Shown: positions 41,312 to 49,372, counted from the stretch's first letter. The stretch: 64,000 nt of DNA from Hymenobacter ruricola (GCF_015694525.1 NZ_JADQDM010000005.1:267309-331308); one strand, 5' to 3'. Numbers and translations: made by a program. Notes: generated by a model not told the origin, from the letters alone.

Positions 41312-42637
41312 ATGTCCATTCGGAGAACCTGCTACCTGACCCTTCTATCCCTCCTGAGCCTGTTCCCGGCCTTCGCCCAGCAGCCCGCCCAGAAGCCCCA
41401 GGTTTTCTTCTCCGACCTCGACAACTTCTGGGTGGCCTACGACAGCATCCGCACCGCCCCCGACAGCCTCCGGCAGCTCGGGTACCTGCAGCGGCTCTAC
41501 ATCGCCAAAGCCACCCCGGGCTTGAAGAGCATGGTGGAAGTCCGCGGCTACACGGCCCCCGAATACGTCCACGCCATCCGGCGCTACCCCAAGTTCTGGA
41601 ATTCCCTCCGGCCCTTCACGCGGCGCGCCCCGGAGGTGGCCGCCGGCCTCGAACCCTACCTAAAGAAGCTCAAGCAGCTCTATCCCGCCCTGCGCCCGGC
41701 GCCCATCTACTTCACCGTGGGGCTGTTTCGCTCCGGCGGCACCATCAAAGACGGCGCCGTGCTCATCGGCAGCGAGCTGACCCTGGGCGGGCCGGGCCTC
41801 GACCTGTCTGAATTCCCGCCCGCCGTCCGCGCCGCCCGCGCCCGCAGCTACCAGGGCGCCCCCGTGGCCAAAGCCGTGCTCACCGGCGTGCACGAATACG
41901 TGCACACCCAGGAAAAAGAGCCCGGCGACATGCTCTTGAGCCTGGCCCTCTACGAAGGCACCTGCGACATGATAGCCGAGCTGGTAACCGGCCGCGTGCC
42001 GGCCCAGCCTTACATGACCTACGGCCCCGCCCACGAAGCCCAGCTTAAGGAGCAATTCAAGGCCGAGATGTTCACGCCCGCCATCAGCAACTGGTTCTAC
42101 AACCCAGCCCCCGACGACCCCGCCCACGTCTCCGACCTGGGCTACTACCTGGGCTACGCCATCGGCAAAGCCTACTACGGGCAAGCCAAAGACAAGCCCG
42201 CCGCCCTCAAGCGCCTCATCGAGCTCGACTACGGCAACGACGCTGCCGTCGAAGCCTTCCTGCGCGAAACCCATTACTACCCCGGGCCCCTCGACAAAGC
42301 CCAGCTGCTGCGCGCCTACGCCGCCCACAACCCCGTGGTGGTGAGCATGACGCCCGCCCCCTCGCCCGACGGCTTCCTCGACGCCTCCGTGAAGGAGTTG
42401 CGCTTCACCTTTTCTGCCCCCATGAGCCCCAACACGGGCACCGGCCTCGGCCCCGGCGGCCGGGAGCAATTTCCCGTCACCGGCCGCGTCGGCTTTTCCG
42501 CCGACCAAAAATCCTACACCTACAAAGTCGACCTGCGGCCCGGCCACGCCTACGGCTTCGTCCTGGAAAGCGGTTTCAAGTCCCTCGATGGCCACCCCCT
42601 GGTTCCCTACCAGGTAGCGTTCAAAACGAAGGAATAG
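41312..42637 (+). CDS. Exported HEYVH zinc metalloprotease-like protein with Ig-like C-terminus
   Basis: Protein of 441 residues with a signal peptide (MSIRRTCYLTLLSLLSLFPAFA). A gluzincin-type motif is visible, VHEYVHTQ (H194, E195, H198), with a downstream glutamate in YEGTCDMIAELV (E215) as likely third ligand. The surrounding sequence (IYFTVGLFRSGGTIKDGAVL, LGYYLGYAIGKAYYG) resembles DUF2268/GldB-like predicted Zn-proteases. Residues ~345-441 look like an SbsA-type Ig domain (KELRFTFSAPMSPNTGTGLG ... YTYKVDLRPGHAYGFVL). It is likely periplasmic or outer-membrane associated; substrate unknown. Confidence 0.75.
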   Translation: MSIRRTCYLTLLSLLSLFPAFAQQPAQKPQVFFSDLDNFWVAYDSIRTAPDSLRQLGYLQRLYIAKATPGLKSMVEVRGYTAPEYVHAIRRYPKFWNSLRPFTRRAPEVAAGLEPYLKKLKQLYPALRPAPIYFTVGLFRSGGTIKDGAVLIGSELTLGGPGLDLSEFPPAVRAARARSYQGAPVAKAVLTGVHEYVHTQEKEPGDMLLSLALYEGTCDMIAELVTGRVPAQPYMTYGPAHEAQLKEQFKAEMFTPAISNWFYNPAPDDPAHVSDLGYYLGYAIGKAYYGQAKDKPAALKRLIELDYGNDAAVEAFLRETHYYPGPLDKAQLLRAYAAHNPVVVSMTPAPSPDGFLDASVKELRFTFSAPMSPNTGTGLGPGGREQFPVTGRVGFSADQKSYTYKVDLRPGHAYGFVLESGFKSLDGHPLVPYQVAFKTKE

Positions 42638-42729
42638 CCCGCAACGGGTGCAGCCGGTACTTCAGCCGCCGGGCGTAGCGAAGGTAATTCCGCTGCCCTG
42701 CCTCGGGTTAGCCCTACGTAGCCGGGGGA

Positions 42730-43317
42730 TTAATCATTCAGCCCCTTGCCGGCAAGAATGAGCGGCGTGCATTTTGCCACCCGCGCCGCCCGGGTGGCGG
42801 GCTGCTTGGCGGCGGCAAAGTGCAGCAGATAAGTCCGTTGCCGCCCCGGCGTGAGGGCCGCGAAAGCCGTTTGCAGGGCCGGGGTTTCGGCAAGCTTTTG
42901 CTGAAACTCTTCCGGCACGTCGTATTCCGCGCTCGGCTTGAACGCCACTTTCAACCCCGACTTTTCTACCGCAATGGCCTCCCGGATGTAGGATTTCAGC
43001 ACCGCCTCCCGCGCCTTCACCTCCCCAAGCGTGGTGAACCGCAGCTGGCGATGCGCCTGGGTATTCTGCGTTTGCTGCACCAGCAGCCCCTCGGCATCTT
43101 TCAGCAAGGCGCCCTTCACGAACAGAAACGCGCAGTAGTCCTTAAAAACGTGGAGCAACCCGATGTTTCGCTTCTCAAACGTGTAGCACGGCACGCCCCA
43201 CTTCAATTCCTCGGTCAGCCCGCAGGCCAGCACGTAGGTCCGCAGGTGCTCCAGCTCCGCCAGCCACTGCTTGTTTTTGCTGAAATAAAAATCAACTGCG
43301 GGGTTCGTGCTGCTCAT
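42730..43317 (-). CDS. YdeI-family protein (DUF1801 plus OmdA-like)
   Basis: Cytosolic protein of 195 residues. The N-terminal DUF1801-like part has VDFYFSKNKQWLAELEHLRT, ELKWGVPCYTFEKRNIGLLH and FKDYCAFLFVKGALLKD. The C-terminal part (VPEEFQQKLAETPALQTAFA, LTPGRQRTYLLHFAAAKQPA, TRAARVAKCTPLILAGKG) is the OmdA/YdeI tail. Function is poorly known; Bacillus YdeI has been linked to antimicrobial peptide tolerance. The internal ATG at 43317 is chosen over an in-frame start at 43368 because conservation begins there. Confidence 0.85.
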   Translation of the reverse strand: MSSTNPAVDFYFSKNKQWLAELEHLRTYVLACGLTEELKWGVPCYTFEKRNIGLLHVFKDYCAFLFVKGALLKDAEGLLVQQTQNTQAHRQLRFTTLGEVKAREAVLKSYIREAIAVEKSGLKVAFKPSAEYDVPEEFQQKLAETPALQTAFAALTPGRQRTYLLHFAAAKQPATRAARVAKCTPLILAGKGLND

Positions 43318-43661
43318 ATCCGGAAGCGTTAAAACGTCGGGGTTCACCCGCCCAAGCCGTTTCGGCACGGGCTAGTACGAAAGTAAAGCAGCCCGCTCCT
43401 CAATGGAAGCGGGCGGCTTCATTTTGGCCCCCACCCTGGGGCCGGCTCAGCGGGCAGCGGCGGGCGCTGGGGTTTCTGGGGCAGCGGGAAAGGGCGAAGG
43501 GCGGCTGGCGTTAGGCACGAAACTCCTGTAAAACAGCAAGCCTCTTAACACTCGTTAAAACATTTAATTATACCAATTTTTCAAAGTAAATTGCCGCCAT
43601 CATTCTTTTAACCTATAGGCAGCATCCCTTTTAAGCAAGGCTGGTGCGTCATCCTCAAACC
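43318..43661. other. Intergenic region, partly AT-rich
   Basis: 344 bp. It holds one CCGCCCGCT-type hairpin (43389-43424), a GC-rich stretch with no coding signal, and an AT-rich segment (about 43545-43610) that is the likely promoter area of the following membrane gene. Confidence 0.45.
43389..43424. repeat. GCCCGCT/AGCGGGC hairpin repeat
   Basis: GCCCGCT and AGCGGGC (7 bp stem) followed by GGCTTCATTTT. One of four similar intergenic hairpins; probably terminator-like. Confidence 0.55.
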
Positions 43662-44246
43662 ATGAAACGCACTTTACTTCTAATACTTACAATATTGGTG
43701 ATATTCTTAGGCTCTGGGTTTATAGCCTATTTAATTGTGGATTATTTCCACCCATACTGCTACATAAACGGAAATTACGAAGGGCAATTTGTAAGTAGGT
43801 TTAACCAAAATTTTGTTGCGACAGAATATACTGAGCTAAAGGATTTGGGCAAGTCTTTCCTTACGATATTGGTTGCCTCTTTTGTTGCGTCTATTACTTT
43901 TTCTGAGAAAATCGTTAATTATAGCACAACATCTTGGTGGGGTAAATCCTTGTTAATTGTTTGCTGGATATTGCTTCTGCTAAGCATCGTTTTAACAGGA
44001 ACAGGGCTGGCATTTCTTGCGGCATGCTTTAACCAAGCCATCTACGTACCGTGCCCAGACAATGTGGACCTATACAGAACGTCTTTTATTTGTTTTATCC
44101 TTTCAGGTTTATCATTTGGCTTGGCCCTGACCAGTATGCTTTGTGCTGGAGTGGTCACCTTTATTCATCCTGCCCCCTCCACTAATGCGGATATGCAAAT
44201 CAATGGAAATGCCTCGAATGCAAAAATTGAAGATAAACCTTCATGA
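43662..44246 (+). CDS. Hypothetical four-helix membrane protein
   Basis: Protein of 194 residues, not recognised. Four hydrophobic segments are seen: MKRTLLLILTILVIFLGSGF, FLTILVASFVASITFSEK, SLLIVCWILLLLSIVLTGTG and FICFILSGLSFGLALTSMLC. A loop between the first two carries YFHPYCYINGNYEGQFVSRF. The C-terminus (STNADMQINGNASNAKIEDK) is polar. Its codon usage is strongly AT-biased compared with flanking genes, suggesting horizontal acquisition. A GTG six codons upstream is an alternative start. Confidence 0.6.
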   Translation: MKRTLLLILTILVIFLGSGFIAYLIVDYFHPYCYINGNYEGQFVSRFNQNFVATEYTELKDLGKSFLTILVASFVASITFSEKIVNYSTTSWWGKSLLIVCWILLLLSIVLTGTGLAFLAACFNQAIYVPCPDNVDLYRTSFICFILSGLSFGLALTSMLCAGVVTFIHPAPSTNADMQINGNASNAKIEDKPS

Positions 44247-44296
44247 TTTTATTTTGCTATAAACTGTGGATACCATGCCCACGGGAAATTCAACCA

Positions 44297-44336
44297 AAAC
44301 CCGCCCGCTCCCCCACCGGAAGCGGGCGGCTTCCTT
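44297..44336. terminator. CCGCCCGCT/AGCGGGCGG hairpin, probable terminator
   Basis: CCGCCCGCT (44301-44309) pairs exactly with AGCGGGCGG (44321-44329), followed by CTTCCTTTCC. It belongs to the same repeat family as 47791-47835. Confidence 0.6.
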
Positions 44337-44483
44337 TCCAACCCTGCCGAAACGTACGCCACGGCCGGTTTCTCCTGGCCGCCCCCGCCGCCGGAGTTGA
44401 GTAGCTTGCGGGCCGGCGGGTAGCCGCCGTGGCGCGGGCGGCCGGGCAATTTGAAGGCTTTTCTGACGGCATAAGGCGGCAGC

Positions 44484-44491
44484 TACCTTTG
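44484..44491 (+). promoter_or_regulatory. -7 box of the phzF-like gene
   Basis: TACCTTTG, a perfect consensus match, lies 45 bp upstream of the ATG at 44537. Confidence 0.55.
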
Positions 44492-44536
44492 CCGCCGCCG
44501 CAGCACCGCCGCTGTTGCTTCCCACCGAAACCGCCG

Positions 44537-45349
44537 ATGGAAACCTATATCGTCGACTCCTTCACCACAGAACCATTCAAGGGCAACCCGGCCGGGGTGT
44601 GCTTCCCTCAGCAGGAAATCGGCGCCGAGGCCATGCTGAAAATAGCCCAGGAGTTCGGGCTTTCCGAAACAGCTTTTGTGCGCGAAACCAGCGCCGCCGG
44701 CGTCTACGCCATCCGGTATTTCTCGCCCAAGCAGGAGATTCCGCTGTGCGGCCACGCCACCCTGGCCGCGGCCAAAGTGCTGTTCAGCCAAACCCTGCAC
44801 ACGGAAATCCACTTCCTCACCCACGAGCAGGTCGACCTGCCCATCAGCCGCCGCGCCGACGACATCACCATGACTTTCCCGGTGTACGACACCGTGCCCG
44901 TCGCCGCGCCGCCGGCCCTGCTGGCCGCCCTGGGCCTGCCCGCGGTAACGAATACCGCCTACAGCCCAAAGAACAAGATTGTCCTCCTCGAAATCGCCGA
45001 CGACCAGCAGCTGGCCGCCCTCCGGCCCGATTTCGCCGCCCTGCTCCAGTCCCACACCGGCATCAACGGCGTGCTCGTGACGGCCCCCGGCCGCACCCCC
45101 GCCTACGACTACGACTACCACTACCGCTACTTCTGGCCCTGGGCCGGCACCAACGAAGACCCCGTCACGGGCGGCGTCCAAACCTTCCTCGCCAAGTACT
45201 GGGCCACCCGCCTCCACAAATCCGTGATGCAGGCCTTCCAATCATCGGCCCGCACCGGCGCCATGCAGGTCGAGCTGCACGCCGACAAGGTCTTGCTCAC
45301 CAGCCAGGCCCGCATCGTCCTCGAAGGCCGGCTGGTGGCTTTTGCGTAA
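44537..45349 (+). CDS. PhzF-family isomerase/epimerase-like protein
   Basis: Cytosolic protein of 270 residues with the diaminopimelate-epimerase fold. Family signatures are VDSFTTEPFKGNPAGVCF, the catalytic glutamate E44 in GLSETAFV, CGHATLAAAKVLF, and the second-half loop TNEDPVTGGVQTFLAKYW. PhzF of phenazine synthesis isomerises a dihydroanthranilate, but most homologues, including this lone copy without other phz genes, have unknown substrates. The next gene starts 22 bp downstream and may be co-transcribed. Confidence 0.9.
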   Translation: METYIVDSFTTEPFKGNPAGVCFPQQEIGAEAMLKIAQEFGLSETAFVRETSAAGVYAIRYFSPKQEIPLCGHATLAAAKVLFSQTLHTEIHFLTHEQVDLPISRRADDITMTFPVYDTVPVAAPPALLAALGLPAVTNTAYSPKNKIVLLEIADDQQLAALRPDFAALLQSHTGINGVLVTAPGRTPAYDYDYHYRYFWPWAGTNEDPVTGGVQTFLAKYWATRLHKSVMQAFQSSARTGAMQVELHADKVLLTSQARIVLEGRLVAFA

Positions 45350-45371
45350 CCCTCAAACCCTTCCGCTCATC

Positions 45372-45824
45372 ATGCTCATCGCCACCCTCCGCACCCTCTT
45401 CGCCCGCGACCTGAACAAGCTGCACCAGGAAATCGAAGCCTATCCAACCGAAGAAGCCCTGTGGCGCACCGCCCCGGGCATCAGCAACCCGGCCGGCAAC
45501 CTGTGCCTGCACCTGGTGGGCAACCTCAACACCTACATCGGCGCCGAGCTGGGCCGCACCGGCTACGTGCGGCACCGCGACCTGGAATTCTCCCTGCGCG
45601 ACGTCCCCCGCGCCGAGCTGCTCCACAAAATTGCCGACACCCGTGCCGTGGTCGATGCCGCCCTGGCCCGCCTCTCCGACGCCCAGCTCGACGCCGAGTA
45701 CCCCCTGCTGGTGTTCGAAGCGAAAACCTCCACGGGGCACTTTCTGGTGCACCTCGCCACCCACTTGGCCTACCACCTCGGCCAAATCAACTACCACCGC
45801 CGCCTCCTGGACACGGCCGCCTGA
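45372..45824 (+). CDS. DinB-like/DUF1572 protein
   Basis: Four-helix-bundle protein of 150 residues. The likely metal-site histidines are in NLCLHLVGNLNTYIG and HLAYHLGQINYHRR, typical of the DinB/YfiT superfamily, some of whose members are thiol-dependent S-transferases. It begins 22 bp after the phzF-like stop codon, which suggests one operon. An in-frame non-ATG start at 45342 would overlap that gene and add nothing conserved. Confidence 0.8.
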   Translation: MLIATLRTLFARDLNKLHQEIEAYPTEEALWRTAPGISNPAGNLCLHLVGNLNTYIGAELGRTGYVRHRDLEFSLRDVPRAELLHKIADTRAVVDAALARLSDAQLDAEYPLLVFEAKTSTGHFLVHLATHLAYHLGQINYHRRLLDTAA

Positions 45825-45974
45825 CGCCGCCACCCACCGCCCCCAACGGCCCGCCCCGCCCGCCGCCGTTTCTGGGGCAGCAACAGTGGAAAAAGGCAGC
45901 TTGCCAATATTTGTGATAAGGATGCAGTTGACGGAAAATCCTGGTTTCTTATCGTATCATTCAGCAAAAAAAGA

Positions 45975-45999
45975 TACTTATTGTCTGTCAATAGCCTAC
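45975..45999. promoter_or_regulatory. Predicted C-protein operator of the methyltransferase gene
   Basis: TACTTATTGTC (45975-45985) is identical to the half-site of the perfect palindrome at 47730-47767. A degenerate second half (TCAATAGCCTA) follows after 2 bp. It ends 8 bp before the promoter box at 46008. Confidence 0.6.
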
Positions 46000-46007
46000 T
46001 TCCTTTA

Positions 46008-46015
46008 TATCTTTG
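46008..46015 (+). promoter_or_regulatory. -7 box of the methyltransferase gene
   Basis: TATCTTTG matches TAnnTTTG. Its first T lies 12 nt before the ATG, so the mRNA is predicted to be leaderless. Confidence 0.6.
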
Positions 46016-46019
46016 AGCT

Positions 46020-46952
46020 ATGGACTTGTTTGAAGAAATGCAGGGGGCTAAGCCATTTCTGAAGTGGGCAGGGGGGAAACGGCAGTTGATTCCAGCCATT
46101 CAATCAGCGTTGCCGGACAGCCTGCGCCATGCGCGCAACCTCACTTATGTAGAGCCATTTATTGGTGGCGGGGCAGTCCTGTTCTGGATGCTCCAGGCTT
46201 ACCCAAATATCAGGCAGGCCATCATCAACGATGTCAACCCCGACCTGACCACGGCTTATCAGGTGATTCAGCAGCGCCCGCAAGCATTAATCAAAGCACT
46301 CTCGGCCATTCAGGAAGCTTACCGCCTCTTGCCTTCCGAAGCCGCTCGCCGCGCTTACTTCGAGGATGTACGCACCGAATTCAACACCCGCCCCTTGGAA
46401 GCTGTGCGCAACACCGCCGTGCTCATGTTCCTGAACCGGACGTGTTTCAATGGCCTCTACCGCGTCAATAGCAAAGGAGGGTTTAACGTCCCGTTTGGCC
46501 GCTACGACCAGCCCGTCATCTGCCATCCGCAAACCATTCTGGCCAATAGCAAGCTCTTGAGCCGCGTCACCATCCTGCAAGGCGATTTTGCGCAGGTGCT
46601 AAACCATACGCCCGCCAATAGCTTTTTTTACCTCGACCCGCCCTACAAGCCCTTAAGCAAAACCGCAGCCTTCAACGCCTACGCCACCGAAACCTTCGAT
46701 GCCGCCTCCCAGGAGCGGCTAGCCGCTTTCTGCCACGGGTTAGATGCGAGGGGCCACCAATGGCTTTTGAGCAACTCCGACCCACAAAACACGGATGCTG
46801 CCGACTCGTATTTCGATGACTTATACGCCGCCTTCACTATTCGACGCGTCCAGGCCAAACGGCACATCAACTCGAAAGCCAAAGGCCGAGGCAAAATCAG
46901 TGAACTATTGATTAGCAACTACGCACCCACGCCGGAAGCCCAGTTCGCTTGA
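46020..46952 (+). CDS. D12-class (Dam-like) N6-adenine DNA methyltransferase of a type II R-M system
   Basis: AdoMet-dependent DNA adenine methyltransferase of 310 residues, alpha class. Motif X is PFLKWAGGKRQL (residues 12-23), motif I YVEPFIGGGAVLFWM, and motif IV the catalytic DPPY (D206-Y209) in FFYLDPPYKPL. RTCFNGLYRVNSKGGFNVPF is also typical of Dam/DpnM/EcoRV-type enzymes. Many members methylate GATC, others GATATC or related sites; the target here is not fixed by sequence alone. It is convergent with a PD-(D/E)XK nuclease gene that ends 18 bp away. Confidence 0.93.
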   Translation: MDLFEEMQGAKPFLKWAGGKRQLIPAIQSALPDSLRHARNLTYVEPFIGGGAVLFWMLQAYPNIRQAIINDVNPDLTTAYQVIQQRPQALIKALSAIQEAYRLLPSEAARRAYFEDVRTEFNTRPLEAVRNTAVLMFLNRTCFNGLYRVNSKGGFNVPFGRYDQPVICHPQTILANSKLLSRVTILQGDFAQVLNHTPANSFFYLDPPYKPLSKTAAFNAYATETFDAASQERLAAFCHGLDARGHQWLLSNSDPQNTDAADSYFDDLYAAFTIRRVQAKRHINSKAKGRGKISELLISNYAPTPEAQFA

Positions 46953-46970
46953 TGCACCAGTAGCAACGGC

Positions 46971-47495
46971 TTACAAGCCCAATTTTTCCAAAGGAATCTC
47001 TTTGAAGAAATAGCGGCAACCCACTTCCTCAATGTATTCCAACACGTCCCGGTAAGACGGGTCCCGGAACCAGTCGTTCAGCAAGTAATAAAATTGCACA
47101 CGTAGGCCCAACGGCGCCACCAGCTTTTCGTATTGCCGCTTCTTGAAGTGGCAGGTCTGCAGCTTCTCGTCCACCGAGCCCGAGCCGGCCTGAAATTTCT
47201 TCTCGATGATGTACAGCGTGCCGCCGACCAATACGGCCCCATCGGGGAGCAGCCGCTTGCTCACCAACTGGGTATAATCGACGCCCCGGGCTGCCAGCAG
47301 GTTTTTATACAGCTTGTTTTTCTCGAACAGTACCCCCACCGGCAGCGTGGTGGCCCGGTCCACCACCGTGTCGCCGTGCAGCGCGTAGCGCGGATGCTCC
47401 AAAAAAGCATCGCGCAGTTCCGTGCTGCGTTCAAATTCCAACCCGTTGCGGTTCGTATTGGCACCGCCGCCAGATGTATTAAAGGGCCGTATCAA
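46971..47495 (-). CDS. Type II restriction endonuclease, PD-(D/E)XK fold
   Basis: Small nuclease of 174 residues. The catalytic signature is literal: P84-D85 in RLLPDGAVLVGG, then E98-K99-K100 in YIIEKKFQAG, i.e. PD...ExK. The N-terminus GGGANTNRNGLEFE resembles other type II endonucleases. Its gene starts with TTG at 47495 and overlaps the controller gene by 17 bp, suggesting translational coupling. Converging on the methyltransferase gene, it completes a restriction-modification cassette. It should cut the sequence the D12 methyltransferase protects. The specific family and cut site are not recognisable by eye. Confidence 0.82.
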   Translation of the reverse strand: MIRPFNTSGGGANTNRNGLEFERSTELRDAFLEHPRYALHGDTVVDRATTLPVGVLFEKNKLYKNLLAARGVDYTQLVSKRLLPDGAVLVGGTLYIIEKKFQAGSGSVDEKLQTCHFKKRQYEKLVAPLGLRVQFYYLLNDWFRDPSYRDVLEYIEEVGCRYFFKEIPLEKLGL

Positions 47496-47724
47496 GAGCT
47501 GCTTCGTAACGGGTGAAAAATTCCGGCAACGAAACCCCCAGCGTCTGGCACAAGGTCAGAACATTAAGCAACGACGGGTTACGTTCCCCGCGCTCAATCT
47601 GGCCAATGTACGTCCGGTGAAAACCGCAGCGGCTAGCCAATTCCTCCTGCGAAAGATGCTGCCCGATACGCCAGTGGCGTACCTCCTGCCCAAATGCTTT
47701 TAGTGTTTGTTTCCGCACCCTCAA
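47479..47724 (-). CDS. XRE-family controller (C) protein of the R-M system
   Basis: Helix-turn-helix protein of 81 residues: QEVRHWRIGQHLSQEELASR (first helices), CGFHRTYIGQIERGERNPSL (recognition helix), VLTLCQTLGVSLPEFF. C proteins bind their own operator, first raising and then limiting nuclease expression. No ATG is available: TTG at 47724 or GTG at 47718 is the start. A perfect 15 bp inverted repeat lies 6 bp upstream, and half of it recurs at the methyltransferase promoter. The last residues overlap the nuclease start. Confidence 0.88.
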   Translation of the reverse strand: MRVRKQTLKAFGQEVRHWRIGQHLSQEELASRCGFHRTYIGQIERGERNPSLLNVLTLCQTLGVSLPEFFTRYEAALDTAL

Positions 47725-47729
47725 AACAC

Positions 47730-47767
47730 GCTACTTATTGTCGGCGCAACAACCGACAATAAGTAGC
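47730..47767. promoter_or_regulatory. C-protein operator (C box), perfect palindrome
   Basis: GCTACTTATTGTCGG - 8 bp - CCGACAATAAGTAGC, perfect over 15 bp per arm, directly upstream of the controller start. It shares TACTTATTGTC with 45975-45985 at the methyltransferase promoter. Confidence 0.75.
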
Positions 47768-47790
47768 ATTCCAAACTCCATTTTAAAACA

Positions 47791-47835
47791 AAAAAACCGC
47801 CCGCTCCCCAACCGGAAGCGGGCGGCCTCATTTCC
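47791..47835. terminator. CCGCCCGCT/AGCGGGCGG hairpin, terminator-like
   Basis: Seven A, CCGCCCGCT (47797-47805), an 11 nt loop, AGCGGGCGG (47817-47825), then CCTCATTT. It lies just past the stop codon of the minus-strand gene at 47851 and terminates it (T-run on the minus strand). Confidence 0.7.
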
Positions 47836-47850
47836 AGCCCTACCCAGCAA

Positions 47851-48537
47851 CTAAGCCACCTTCGGCTTCTCCTCCTTCGCCTTCCCGCCCCCGGAGTCGA
47901 GTATCATCCGCATCTGCACGTACCCGTCATAAAGCGGCCGGTCAATCAGCTTAAACGCCTTCATGTCCTCGTCCAGGGTGCGCACCTCCTCCATCAGGTC
48001 CGCGAGCAGGTCCTCCAGCGCCGCCCCCGACAGCACCCGCTCGTCGATGCTCTTGCGCGCGGCCGGCAGCGCCGTCCGGAAAGCATCCAGCGCAGCCGCC
48101 AGCGGCTTCAGGTGCTTGGCCTGCAGGCCCTGCTTGGCCAGTTCCGGCACTACGTCGGCGCGGGCCGCGCTGCCCAGCACCGCCCCCACCTCCCCCTGAA
48201 ACGCCAGCGGCCGCAGCTTCCGCAGCTGCTTGTTGCTCAGCGTCACCGACGCCTGCAGGTCCGTGTCGTCCAGCCGTGCCGCCACCCGGCCCAGCGGCCC
48301 CAGCAGGCCCGGCAGCAGGTCCAGCACCGTGGCGCGCGCCGCCAGGGCCGCCTCGGTCAGCTTTTTGGTGCGCTTGGCCGTGCCGCCCCGCGCCCCCGCC
48401 ACCTTGGTGTAGAGCGCCACCACGTCCTTGGCCTGCGCGTCGGCCACCTCGCTTTCCGCAATCGACGCCTCGTTTTCGGTCAGGTAGGCCACCGTGCGGC
48501 CCACCATCACCAGTTGGTCTTCTTTGTACTGCTCCAT
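47851..48537 (-). CDS. Hypothetical helical protein downstream of a tandem-repeat array
   Basis: Protein of 228 residues, not recognised. It looks all-helical and soluble: MVGRTVAYLTENEASIAESE, LTEAALAARATVLDLLPGLL, VGAVLGSAARADVVPELAKQ, GAALEDLLADLMEEVRTLDE, with a Lys/Glu-rich end (GGGKAKEEKPKVA). The ATG at 48537 (MEQYKEDQLV) is chosen. An in-frame extension to 48993 would translate the upstream 20-21 bp array as Cys/Gly-rich repeats, and phase changes in that array show it is not coding. The array occupies 48663-48960, about 125 bp upstream. Confidence 0.6.
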   Translation of the reverse strand: MEQYKEDQLVMVGRTVAYLTENEASIAESEVADAQAKDVVALYTKVAGARGGTAKRTKKLTEAALAARATVLDLLPGLLGPLGRVAARLDDTDLQASVTLSNKQLRKLRPLAFQGEVGAVLGSAARADVVPELAKQGLQAKHLKPLAAALDAFRTALPAARKSIDERVLSGAALEDLLADLMEEVRTLDEDMKAFKLIDRPLYDGYVQMRMILDSGGGKAKEEKPKVA

Positions 48538-48662
48538 CTCTTGGGGGTAAAGTAGTTGGTAGAGTCGCTCCACCCAGCGTTGCAAGCCACCCCTTGCGGC
48601 CGCCAATGTACAGGGAATTAAGCACAAACACTGCCTGCCCGCCACCCCCTGCCGGCCACCCC

Positions 48663-48960
48663 AAACACCCTTCGGCATTCCAGAACACCCTCCGGAATTC
48701 GAAAACACCTTCCGGCATTCGGAAACACCCTCCGGAATCCAGAAACACCCCCCAACTATTCCAAAACACTCTCCGACCTTTCCAAAACACCTTCCGACAT
48801 CGCCCAAACACCCCCGGTCCTCCCCAAAACACCCCCCGGCTGCCCCCAAACACGCCCCGCCCCGCCCAAAATACCCCCCAGCCTTTCCAAAACACCGTCC
48901 GGACGGGTCCAAACAGCCGCCGACTTCGCCAAAACACCCCCCGGCACCTCCCCAACACCT
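48663..48960. repeat. A-phased 20-21 bp tandem array (15 units)
   Basis: Fifteen degenerate units on the + strand follow AAAACACCCTCCGGCATTC. Taking the C of AACAC as landmark, units fall at 48666, 686, 706, 726, 746 (20 bp steps), then 767, 788, 809, 830, 851, 872, 893, 914, 935 and 956 (exact 21 bp steps). The A-tract and first CAC are conserved; the last third varies. Short A-tracts spaced two helical turns apart would bend DNA. It is not a CRISPR array: there are no constant spacers and the unit is too short. Confidence 0.85.
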
Positions 48961-49365
48961 CCCGGCCACTCCTCCCCCCCCCGGGCGCCGCAAACCACCA
49001 GTTTTGAAGCGCCTCCCCCTTCCAACAGCACCGCCTGTCCGATAAAACCGTCACTTTTTATTCCTTGCCCCCTGCCGCAAAAGCCCAACCCTGGAGCAAG
49101 CAGCATCCGCATTCTTCGTAAAGTTTAATTCCTCCTGGCCCCAAGGCTGCTCTTGTCACCAGCCTGGCCTCAAATCTGCATACGTACTTCTCAGCCGGGG
49201 CCAGCCATCCATTGCCCCTCCCGATTACCCAGGCCCACCCGGCAGCCAATTCCCTACGTGTTTACCCGCAAATAATTCGCTTGGCGAAATCATTTATTCG
49301 CCGATTCTTTCCAGGGGCTCATCCTAAAAAATCCCATTTCGAGCGCAGGTTTCGACTCAAACCCC
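48961..49365. other. Intergenic region without recognisable features
   Basis: About 400 bp between the repeat array and the GH43 promoter. It begins with a run of eight or more C and has no ORF with coding character, no RNA fold I can support and no repeat. Confidence 0.45.
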
Positions 49366-49372
49366 TACCTTG
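49366..49372 (+). promoter_or_regulatory. -7 box upstream of the GH43 gene
   Basis: TACCTTG, with its first T 12 nt before an ATG at 49378 that is in frame with the GH43 gene but is followed after two codons by TGA. Confidence 0.4.

Noticed and set aside
48663..48960. CRISPR array
   Set aside because: Units are 20-21 bp throughout with no alternation of constant repeat and unique spacer, and no cas genes are present.
48538..48993. N-terminal extension of the helical protein through the repeat array
   Set aside because: The extension would be Cys/Gly-rich translations of a repeat whose 20 bp steps break the frame; several frames stay open only because of the C-rich composition.
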